From CAYQAE01 sp964415445 [NCBI: uncultured archaeon] (GTDB lineage Archaea; CAYQAE01), in NCBI GenBank assembly GCA_964415445.1, contig CAYQAE010000059.1, positions 1-11,811 on the forward strand: a stretch of 11,811 bases of DNA. Direction: 5' to 3'. The notes beneath the pieces are model-generated. The model worked only from the letters and a program-made list of their open reading frames with translations, had not been told where the DNA came from and ran no database searches. This document shows positions 1-7,600 of the stretch, in pieces. The translations under genes and the position numbers were made by a program. Positions within the stretch are counted from its first letter, which is position 1, and each line of letters begins with the position of its first letter.

Positions 1-1
1 G

Positions 2-1531
2 CGAGCTTTAATTTCTGTATATAAAAAAGATAGATTAGTAGAGATAGCACAAAAATTATCTTCTTATGATATTGAAATAGTTGCAACAGATGGCACATCT
101 AAAATACTAAAAGAAAATAAAATTGAATGTATAAAGATTTCAGATATTATTAACTCTCCACATATGCTCGATGGTAGAGTAAAAAGTTTGCATCCTGATA
201 TTTATGGGGCTATTTTAGCAGATAGGCGAAAAGATGAACACATGAATCAATTAAAAGATAGAAATATCACACCTATCGATTTAGTTTTTGTAAATTTATA
301 TCCTTTTGAAGAGGTTATCAAAGATAAAAACATATCAATGGATAGGGCAATTGAGAATATAGATATAGGAGGTCCTACCTTAATTCGGGCTTCTGCTAAA
401 AATTTTGAATCTGTTGCAGTGATAGTTGATCCAAACCAATATGATGATTTTTTGGATGAATTGAATAAAAATTCAGGAAAGATTAGTAGAGGTTTTAGAT
501 TAAAACTTGCAAAAGAAGCTTTTTTGAGAACAAAGCAATATGATAATTCTATTACAAACTATCTTATGAAAGCAGAGAAATATCCTGAAATTATGAATTT
601 AGAATTTGAAAAAATTCAAGATCTAAGATATGGTGAAAATCCACACCAAAGTGGGGCATTTTATAAGGAAAATGGTGCAAATGTCTATGGAGTTGGTTCT
701 GCAGAGCAATTACATGGGAAAAAATTATCTTTTAACAATATACTAGATTTAGATGATGCGCTCGATTTAGTTCGAGAATTTTTAGATCCTGCTGCTGCAA
801 TAATTAAGCATACTAATCCTTGCGGAGTTGCAATTGGCAAAGATATTCATGATGCATATCTACGTGCATTATCTACTGATTCAAAATCTGCTTTTGGAAG
901 TGTTATTGCTCTAAATCGAAAAGTTGAAACTAAACTAGCAGAGCAAATTGTATCAACTTTTGTTGAAGCTGTTATAGCACCAGATTATAGTAGGGAGTCT
1001 GTTGAAATCTTGAAAAATAAGAAAAACTTGAGAATTTTAAAACTTGACAAATTTAAGCCAGGAAAATTAATTCCAGAGATGGATATAAAAAGAGTTGTAG
1101 GTGGAATATTAGTTCAGGATAAAGATATCTTTGAATTAGATGGGGATTCTTTGGAAGTTATTACTAAAAATAGACCAACAGATGATCAGATAAAAGACAT
1201 GCTTTTTGCATGGAAAGTAACAAAACATGTGAAATCTAATTCAATCGTTTTTGTAAAAGATTTAATGACCACAGGCATAGGTGCGGGGCAGATGAGTAGA
1301 GTAGATGCTGTGGATATTGCAGTAAAAAAATCTAATGGAAAATGCAAAGGAAGCGTTATGGCATCAGATGCATTTTTTCCATTTAGAGATGCAATTGATG
1401 TTGCAGCAGACGCTGGTATAGTCTCAGTAATTCAACCTGGTGGCTCTATTCGAGATCAAGAAGTAATTGATGCAGCAGATGAGCATAAAATAAGTATGGT
1501 ATTTACCAAAAAAAGATGTTTTAAGCATTAG
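2..1531 (+). CDS. purH: Bifunctional AICAR transformylase / IMP cyclohydrolase PurH (5' end just cut by window edge)
   Basis: Catalyses the last two steps of IMP synthesis: formyl transfer from 10-formyl-tetrahydrofolate to AICAR, then ring closure. The frame is open from base 2 and gives 509 residues, close to the usual full length, so only the first few residues lie upstream of the window; the ATG at 164 is internal. The N-terminal MGS-like cyclohydrolase domain begins RALISVYKKDRLVEIAQ, continues through ATDGTSK and MLDGRVKSLHP. The C-terminal transformylase domain carries KHTNPCGVAIG (Lys/His about residues 269-270, matching the catalytic Lys-His pair of the family), SNSIVFVKD, GIGAGQMSRVDA, SDAFFPFRDAID and the usual end MVFT..R.FKH. 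purN follows after 8 bases, so they are probably co-transcribed. Bifunctional PurH is patchily distributed in archaea, and its presence implies a folate-type one-carbon donor. Confidence 0.95.
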   Translation, partial: RALISVYKKDRLVEIAQKLSSYDIEIVATDGTSKILKENKIECIKISDIINSPHMLDGRVKSLHPDIYGAILADRRKDEHMNQLKDRNITPIDLVFVNLYPFEEVIKDKNISMDRAIENIDIGGPTLIRASAKNFESVAVIVDPNQYDDFLDELNKNSGKISRGFRLKLAKEAFLRTKQYDNSITNYLMKAEKYPEIMNLEFEKIQDLRYGENPHQSGAFYKENGANVYGVGSAEQLHGKKLSFNNILDLDDALDLVREFLDPAAAIIKHTNPCGVAIGKDIHDAYLRALSTDSKSAFGSVIALNRKVETKLAEQIVSTFVEAVIAPDYSRESVEILKNKKNLRILKLDKFKPGKLIPEMDIKRVVGGILVQDKDIFELDGDSLEVITKNRPTDDQIKDMLFAWKVTKHVKSNSIVFVKDLMTTGIGAGQMSRVDAVDIAVKKSNGKCKGSVMASDAFFPFRDAIDVAADAGIVSVIQPGGSIRDQEVIDAADEHKISMVFTKKRCFKH

Positions 1532-1534
1532 GTG
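1530..1534 (+). promoter_or_regulatory. Shine-Dalgarno-like AGGTG deciding the TTG start of purN
   Basis: AGGTG lies five bases before the TTG at 1540 and overlaps the purH stop codon. It fits the archaeal anti-SD (GGAGGTGA core). The TTG start gives the exact expected N-terminus of PurN (INIGVLVSGRGSNLQ), with no closer ATG. Confidence 0.5.
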
Positions 1535-1539
1535 TTAAA

Positions 1540-2148
1540 TTGATCAATATAGGTGTATTAGTATCAGGGCGTGGTTCAAATCTTCAAGCAATAATTGATT
1601 CTATTGAAAATTCTGAAATTGAGAATGCCCAAATTAAAATTGTAATTAGTGATGTAAGGGATGCTTTTGCACTAAATCGAGCTGAAAACCATAGTATCGA
1701 TTCTATGTATATAGATCCTAACAACTTTTTAGATAAATTAGAATATGAGAAAAAATTAGTAAATATTTTGAAAAAATATGATATAGAATTAGTTCTTTTG
1801 GCAGGTTATATGCGGATATTGTCTTCTTATTTTGTTAATGAATACAAGTGGAAAATATTGAATATCCATCCTGCACTTTTGCCATCGTTTCCAGGTCTTC
1901 ATGGACAAAGGCAAGCTTTAGAGTATGGAGTGAAAGTATCAGGAGCCACAGTACATTTTGTTGATGAAAAATGTGATAGTGGACCGATTATTATTCAAAA
2001 GTGTGTTAAAGTTAAAGAAGATGATTCAGAAGATACACTTGCAGCTAGAATTTTAGAAAAAGAACATAAAATTTTTCCCACAGCTGTAGATTTATTTGTA
2101 AGGGATAAATTAAAAATTGAAGGTAGGAGGGTGCAGATATTAGATTAA
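1540..2148 (+). CDS. purN: Phosphoribosylglycinamide formyltransferase (GART) PurN
   Basis: Transfers the formyl group of 10-formyl-tetrahydrofolate to GAR in step 3 of purine synthesis. The 202 residues match the family length. Visible motifs are the N-terminal phosphate-binding segment VLVSGRGSNLQAI (residues 6-18) and the catalytic triad equivalents Asn108 and His110 in NIHPALLPSFPG and Asp146 in CDSGPII, which correspond to Asn106/His108/Asp144 of the E. coli enzyme. The C-terminus KIEGRRVQILD is typical, so the stop at 2146-2148 is real and not a frameshift scar. Start is TTG, chosen because it gives the family N-terminus and sits behind AGGTG. It lies 8 bases after purH and its last codons overlap the inferred start of the folP-like gene. 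Many archaea use the formate-dependent PurT instead; PurN with PurH argues for folate-linked purine synthesis here. Confidence 0.95.
   Translation: MINIGVLVSGRGSNLQAIIDSIENSEIENAQIKIVISDVRDAFALNRAENHSIDSMYIDPNNFLDKLEYEKKLVNILKKYDIELVLLAGYMRILSSYFVNEYKWKILNIHPALLPSFPGLHGQRQALEYGVKVSGATVHFVDEKCDSGPIIIQKCVKVKEDDSEDTLAARILEKEHKIFPTAVDLFVRDKLKIEGRRVQILD
2126..2130 (+). promoter_or_regulatory. Strong Shine-Dalgarno GGAGG inside the end of purN, upstream of folP
   Basis: GGAGG is the best SD-like match in this cluster. It lies 8 bases before an in-frame ATT at 2139 and 71 bases before the first in-frame ATG (2202), far too distant to serve that ATG. It therefore argues that folP translation begins around 2139. 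A GTG at 2131 touches the SD directly and is in the purN frame, so it is not a usable folP start. Confidence 0.5.
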
Positions 2149-2966
2149 TTGAAAGTAATATTTGTGGGATTGATATTGGAGATGGATATCCCACCCGTAC
2201 GATGGGTATTATTAATTTGAGTCCTGAATCATTTTACAAAGGATCTGTGTATAAAAATAGAGAAAGTATTGAAAAAAGATGCAATGAATTATTAGATCAG
2301 AAAGCAGATTTTGTAGATATTGGTGCACGCTCTACTGCACCCGGTGTTAGGCCAATATCTAAAGCAGAAGAGAAAAAGAGACTTATTCCTGCAGTTGAGA
2401 TTGTTAAAGATTTAGTTGATATACCTCTATCTGTGGATACTCAATTCTCTGAATTAGCTGATATTGCCTTATCTAAGGGCGCAGATATTATAAATGATGT
2501 TAGTGGATTTAAAAAAGATAATAAAATGGTAGATGTAGCTAAGGATTATATATGTCCAGTTGTAGTTATGGCTACAAAAAAAGTAGCAGGAGATTGTCTA
2601 TCTTTAGTTGAGACATTATCTGAACTTCAAGAGAGTATAAATATCGCACAAAAGAAAGATATTGATAATTTAATTTTAGATCCTGCAATTGGAAGATGGG
2701 TGTCTAGGAGAAATTATGTTAATGATGTATCTATTTTGAGAAACCTTGCTAAATTTAGAGAATTTCAAAAACCAATTTTAATTGCTCTATCTCGAAAATC
2801 ATTTTTAAGTGAAATATTAGAGGTAAAAACTGCTTATGAACGTCTAGAAGGTAGTTTGGCAGCAACTGCAATAGGTGTATATAATGGTGCACATATTGTA
2901 AGAACACATGATATTTTACAAACCAAACAAGCAATAAAAGTTGCAGAGGCAATTTTAAATGCATAA
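2139..2966 (+). CDS. folP: Dihydropteroate synthase, archaeal FolP-like; probable ATT start
   Basis: Condenses a pterin pyrophosphate with p-aminobenzoate or a related arylamine in folate (or methanopterin) synthesis. TIM-barrel DHPS motifs are all present: MGIINLSPESF, DIGARSTAPGV, LSVDT, INDVSG, DPAIGRW, LSRKSFL and the C-terminal RTHD. The first ATG is at 2202, which would make 254 residues starting at MGIINLSP. However, the frame is open upstream to 2127 and encodes RLIESNICGIDIGDGYPTRT, which looks like the first strands normally preceding this motif. No ATG, GTG or TTG exists there, so I place the start at ATT 2139, eight bases after GGAGG. The gene then overlaps purN by 10 bases. A sequencing indel is the alternative. 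The 3' end overlaps the ligase gene by 8 bases, indicating translational coupling. Identity is secure; the pterin used is not determined by sequence alone. Confidence 0.88.
   Translation: MRLIESNICGIDIGDGYPTRTMGIINLSPESFYKGSVYKNRESIEKRCNELLDQKADFVDIGARSTAPGVRPISKAEEKKRLIPAVEIVKDLVDIPLSVDTQFSELADIALSKGADIINDVSGFKKDNKMVDVAKDYICPVVVMATKKVAGDCLSLVETLSELQESINIAQKKDIDNLILDPAIGRWVSRRNYVNDVSILRNLAKFREFQKPILIALSRKSFLSEILEVKTAYERLEGSLAATAIGVYNGAHIVRTHDILQTKQAIKVAEAILNA
2945..2949 (+). promoter_or_regulatory. Shine-Dalgarno-like AGAGG for the COG1478 ligase gene
   Basis: AGAGG lies within the last codons of folP, nine bases before the ATG at 2959, which itself overlaps the folP stop. This supports the chosen start and coupled translation. 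Confidence 0.35.
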
Positions 2967-3735
2967 AGGAAGTATTTCACTTATTCCTCTCAATTCAAGG
3001 ATAGTTAAAATAGGAGATAATTTGGTAGAAGTTTTTTTAGAATCATTAGATAAAAATAATATTGAATTAAAAGATAATGATATCATTGTGATTGCAGAGA
3101 ATGTGGTGGCTACTTCTGAGGGAAATTTAGTTAAATTAAATAGTGTTAGAGAATCTAAAGAAGCAAAAGATCTTGCCAAAAAATATGATATGGATCCAGG
3201 ATATGTTCAGGTTGTTTTGGATGAAGCAGAGAAAGTTTATGGTGGGGTCTCTGGTGCTCTTTTAACATTGAAAAATGAAATGATATGTGCAAATGCAGGG
3301 GTGGATTCTTCAAATGTACCTAAAGGATATGTATCACTTCATCCAAAAGATGCCAAAAAATCAGCTCAAGTTCTTAGGAAAAAACTTGAAGATAAATTCA
3401 AAATTAGTTTAGGTGTAGTTATATCTGATAGTCGAGTCTATCCACTTAGGCGAGGCACAGTTGGTTTTTCAATTGGAGTAAGTGGTATAGATGAAGTTAT
3501 AGATGATCGAGGAAAAGAAGATATTTTTGGAAAGAAGATGAAGATAACTACAAAAGCATTTTCAGATCTTTTGGCTAGTTCAGCTCAACTTTTGATGGGT
3601 GAGGCGGATGAATTAGTTCCTTTTGTGATTATTAGAAGTATTAAAATAGGTAAAATGAAGCAAAATAAGCTTTCAATAAGTATGGAGCTAGATAAATGCT
3701 TGTTTATGAATACTTTTTTAAAGTATAATCACTAA
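2959..3735 (+). CDS. cofE: CofE/COG1478-family gamma-glutamyl ligase (F420-0 or folate as acceptor)
   Basis: Family enzymes use GTP to add L-glutamate to coenzyme F420-0. The 258 residues match archaeal CofE length. Visible features: N-terminal LIPLNSRIVKIGDNL and DIIVIAENVVATSEG, the metal-site segment NAGVDSSNV (Asp116), ISDSRVYPLRRGTVGFSIGVSG (Asp157 to Gly176), a DDRGKEDIFGKKMKIT block and MGEADELVPFVI. The SDSR..PLR..TVG form differs from the SDTFGRPWREG version of classical CofE, so this may be a divergent branch. It overlaps folP by 8 bases and ends a purine/folate cluster, and no other F420 gene is visible. COG1478 proteins have been proposed to replace FolC in some folate-making organisms, so folate (poly)glutamylation is a serious alternative. 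The family call is secure; the substrate is open. Confidence 0.8.
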   Translation: MHKGSISLIPLNSRIVKIGDNLVEVFLESLDKNNIELKDNDIIVIAENVVATSEGNLVKLNSVRESKEAKDLAKKYDMDPGYVQVVLDEAEKVYGGVSGALLTLKNEMICANAGVDSSNVPKGYVSLHPKDAKKSAQVLRKKLEDKFKISLGVVISDSRVYPLRRGTVGFSIGVSGIDEVIDDRGKEDIFGKKMKITTKAFSDLLASSAQLLMGEADELVPFVIIRSIKIGKMKQNKLSISMELDKCLFMNTFLKYNH

Positions 3736-3740
3736 TTGTC

Positions 3741-3748
3741 TTAAATAT
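3741..3748 (+). promoter_or_regulatory. Candidate TATA box of the ABC transporter operon
   Basis: TTAAATAT lies in the 54-base gap after the ligase gene, about 49 bases before the ABC start. Transcription would begin roughly 25 bases downstream, leaving a short leader containing GGTGA. The spacing fits archaeal promoters; the AT-rich background lowers certainty. Confidence 0.35.
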
Positions 3749-3778
3749 TAATTTAGAATAGATCATATCTTTGAATTT

Positions 3779-3783
3779 GGTGA
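3779..3783 (+). promoter_or_regulatory. Shine-Dalgarno GGTGA of the ABC ATPase gene
   Basis: GGTGA lies six bases before the ATG at 3790 and is a good match to the archaeal anti-SD, confirming a start that includes both N-terminal zinc ribbons. Confidence 0.55.
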
Positions 3784-3789
3784 AAATAA

Positions 3790-4689
3790 ATGAATTGTCC
3801 CAATTGTAATGAAGAAGTAAATCCTTCATGGAGAGTTTGTCCTTTTTGTGGATCTAGTACTCAAGCTACAGCCAAAAAAGCTGTTGGTAATCGTTGTCCT
3901 TCTTGTCAAGCTGAAGTAGATCCAAAATGGGCTCTATGTCCTTATTGTGGCGGTGCTCTAAAAGAAGGCGCAGGTCAGATGCGCCAACAAATGGCAATAG
4001 ATAAGGCTGTAATAGTTACACAAGATTTAGTTAAGCAATATAAAATGGGTAATACTGTAGTTAATGCACTAAATGGAGTAAATGTCTCAATTGATCGTGG
4101 TGAGATTGTATCTATTATGGGTACATCTGGATCTGGTAAATCTACAATGTTAAATCAATTAGGTGCAATAGATACCCCAACTAGTGGCAAAATATATATT
4201 GATGGAAAAGATATAACTAAAATGAATGATAAAAAAAGAACTAATCTTAGAAGGAAAAAAGTTGGTTTTATATTCCAGTTTTTTAACTTGATTCCAATTT
4301 TGTCAGCCCAAGAGAATGTGGAACTTCCTATGAAACTTTTGGGAATAAGTGGTAAAAAAAGAAAAAGAAGATCTGAACAATTATTAGATTTAGTTGGATT
4401 GTCAGATCGAGCACATCATATGCCTGATCAGTTGTCTGGTGGACAGCAGCAGAGAGTATCAATTGCTAGAGCTTTTGCAAATCAACCTGAGATTGTATTT
4501 GCAGATGAGGCAACTGGGGATTTAGATAGTGATACTAGTAAAAATGTTATGGGGGTAATGACAGAAATTTGTAAACAAACTAATGCTACTTTAGTTATAG
4601 TTACTCATGATCCGATGGTAGGGAACATGGCAGAGCGGATTTTGCATATGAAAGATGGATTAGTTATTGGAGAAGAAAGAACAAGTTAG
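3790..4689 (+). CDS. ABC transporter ATPase (MacB/LolD type) with two N-terminal zinc ribbons
   Basis: ATP-hydrolysing subunit that would drive the adjacent FtsX-type permease. Residues 3-20 and 36-53 are two CPxC...CPxC zinc ribbons of the pattern V.P.W..CP.CG (Cys 3/6/17/20 and 36/39/50/53). The ABC domain starts near residue 74: Walker A GTSGSGKST (111-119), Q-loop FIFQFFNL (Gln163), signature LSGGQQQ (215-221), Walker B IVFADEATGDLD (235-246) and the H-loop His273. The extended Q-loop insert and strong LolD/MacB likeness point to mechanotransmission or lipoprotein/peptide handling rather than solute import. DEATGDLD replaces the usual DEPTGxLD. Nucleotide-binding residues are intact, so it should be active. 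The permease begins 8 bases after its stop. What the cytoplasmic zinc ribbons bind is unknown; they recur in the facing gene (9010-9975). Confidence 0.93.
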   Translation: MNCPNCNEEVNPSWRVCPFCGSSTQATAKKAVGNRCPSCQAEVDPKWALCPYCGGALKEGAGQMRQQMAIDKAVIVTQDLVKQYKMGNTVVNALNGVNVSIDRGEIVSIMGTSGSGKSTMLNQLGAIDTPTSGKIYIDGKDITKMNDKKRTNLRRKKVGFIFQFFNLIPILSAQENVELPMKLLGISGKKRKRRSEQLLDLVGLSDRAHHMPDQLSGGQQQRVSIARAFANQPEIVFADEATGDLDSDTSKNVMGVMTEICKQTNATLVIVTHDPMVGNMAERILHMKDGLVIGEERTS

Positions 4690-4697
4690 GCGAGAAT

Positions 4698-7600
4698 ATG
4701 TTAGGTGGTATTGCACTTAGAAATTTAAAGCGAAGAAAAAGTAGAACACTTCTAACTTTAACTGGGGTTTTATTAGGTGTAGGTTTAATTGCAGGACTTA
4801 ATCTTGTCATTGATAGTATTGAAGAGCTTATGTATGAACGTATTATGGGATCTAAATCAGACATTATTTTAGAAGGTAATCAAGAGGAAGGATATAGTGA
4901 ATGGTTTTCTGCTTCTGATTATGCAGCTTTGGAGAGTTTAGATGGAATTGAACTCTATCCTATACATAGAGGAGATGGTGAAGCAAAAACTGCTGATGAA
5001 AGTACTTGGTGTCGTTTTTATGGTGTAAATAGTACAAAATATCCAATAAAGACATTAGATCATGGTGAGAAGACTTTAGGTAAATATGAGGTGGTAATTG
5101 ATCAATCTTTACAAAATGAATTGGAATGTGAAGTTGGAGATAATATTACATTAGAAATTCACGATGTAGAAGTAAATTATACTGTAGTTGGTGTTTGTTT
5201 TTACATGGATGTTGGTGCGATGGAAAATGAAATTGCAGTCTTAGATGTAAAACATTTTTGGGATATAAAATCTGATATAATAAATTCAGAGGGAAACAAT
5301 CCACAAGCTACAGAGTTCAATAGTATTTATATACATACAGGAAATGAATCAAAGAAAGCTGAAATATTGAATGTAATTTATAATCAGAGTTTTAATGATA
5401 GTTTGGTAAAAGATTATCTAAATGTTGATGATGTAGCTACTAATTGGTCTAGAGTGGAGATTCATCTACCTGATTGGTGGACAGGAGATTGGAGTGATAA
5501 TTGGTTCTCATATGAGGAGGCAAATCTAAATTTATTAGAATCTTATATTGCATCTAGGGAAGTATTTATTCGATGGCAAGAATGGTCTACGTTTTCAAAT
5601 AATTCTTTACAGTTTTATGATGAAGAAAATCTAAGAGGCTCTATTTGGGGTGCAAATTTTACATATGAAACAGTTTTGTTGGAAAATGGTACTATAATTA
5701 ATAATTCTTTAGGTCCTAATGGGATTTTAATATCTTCAGATATTGCCAACGCCACTAATTTAAATAAAAGCGATCAAATTTATCTAAAAAATCGAAAAGA
5801 CGAACCTTTCACTATTGTAGGTATAATAAGTACAAATACTTCTCATCCTAACTATACGTATTTTGGCTGGACATGGGATGATAAAGTAATAATCTCTTTG
5901 GAGGCTGCACGTTCTATGTCATCAGGTGGGTGGTGGAGTGATTGGTCGGGAATAGGTAAATTTAATATTTTGGCTATCCATCTTACTGATGCACCTACAG
6001 ATGATATAGATGCTTATAAATCGGAAGCAAATGAGATGGAAGATACTGTAAATCAAACTCTAGTAAGTGCGTTGGGTATCAATAGGTTTACAGTTGAGGC
6101 AGTTAAATCACAGGCTCTAAATCAGTTCAATGATATGCTTTTGATGTTTCGTTTGATGTTTTTAGCATTTGCTATGATGGGAATTATTGTGGGTGTAATA
6201 TTAGTTTATAATGTAATGAGTATGGCGGTTGAAGAGAGAACTTATGAAATTGGGGTAATGCGTGCAAATGGATTTCAAAAGGGGCAAGTTAAAAATATAA
6301 TATTTATAGAAACTTTATTTATTGGAATAATTGGTACATTTTTAGCTTTCTTTTTGGGTGAGGCTCTATATAATTTCTTACAAAATTTCTTTGCTGGACT
6401 ATTTTCAGGTACAGGTGGAGACACGCCGTTTTCTGAATCTAGTGGATATGGCTTTGTAATGCCATCTATGATGACTATTGCCTTTACAGTAGTATGTGGA
6501 ATAATTTTAACTTTAATTGCTGCCTGGCTTCCAGCACGTCGTGCTGCAAAAGTTGAACCAGTGGTGGCGCTTCATGGGCATCAAGTTAGACATTCAGGTC
6601 ATGTTAAAGCAAATATTAAGACATTAATTATTGGAATTGTTTTTATAGTTATTTTTTGGGCATTAGGTGAGTTTGGACCAGATGCAATAACTAATGCAGA
6701 TAATGGACCACCCCCTCTTATGTTGTTTATGTTCTTACCTATTATTGGTATATGTTTAATTTTTGCAAGTACCCTAGTTTTATTTGCAAAAATATTGTCT
6801 AATGGTCTAGCTCCTATATTTGGAAAAGGAAATAAAATGGTATATCGAAATATTGCATCAGATCGTGGTACTTATAATAAAACATTTATTATGGCAAGCT
6901 TTGGTTTAATTTTTGTATTGGGAATATTTATTACAATGGATACAATGGATAATGCTGCCTTGGATCAAGCAAGATATCAGGACGGCGCTGATTTAGTTAT
7001 AGATGGTGCAGATTGGGATGATATTTTCTCAACTTCAGATCTAGATGCAGTTAGAAATACAGAAGGTGTGTCTGATGCTACTGGAGTATTACGTGGAGAT
7101 TTAGGTGAAGGATATGATTGGGATAGCGGTAGCAGAAAGTTAAATGAGAGTGGACAACCGACAATTCTAAGAACTACGTTTTTAAAATCAGATGGAAGAG
7201 ATGAAGAAGCTTGGATGGGTAGATTTATCGGAATAAATGCAACAGAGTATTTTAATGTAACATATGGATTTAGTGTATATGATCAAACTCAAGATGAAAC
7301 AATGGATAAGTTTGCAGAAGATAATACTGTCTTTTTGCCTGAAAACCTAGCTGATTATTACAAGGTAGATGAAGGCGATACTCTAACTCTATCTACTTAT
7401 TGGAAAGAAAATTATGCATATTATATGAATATGTCATGGGATATGTATGCATATCGTAAATATGATGAAATTAATTTTGAAAATTCTTTCTATCTTCCAA
7501 ATAGTGATAAAGAATTTAATTTATCAAACTTTAAAGAAGAGTACTCAGAATTTTATGATACTCCTTCTTTTAATGATACTTTTGATATATTTTTGAGATG

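Noticed and set aside
2-163. purH starting at ATG 164 as a truncated gene
   Set aside because: The frame upstream encodes the conserved cyclohydrolase N-terminus; 164 is internal (MLDGRVK).
2124-2148. purN-folP frameshift fusion
   Set aside because: PurN ends with a typical family C-terminus and folP has its own GGAGG, so two separate proteins fit better.
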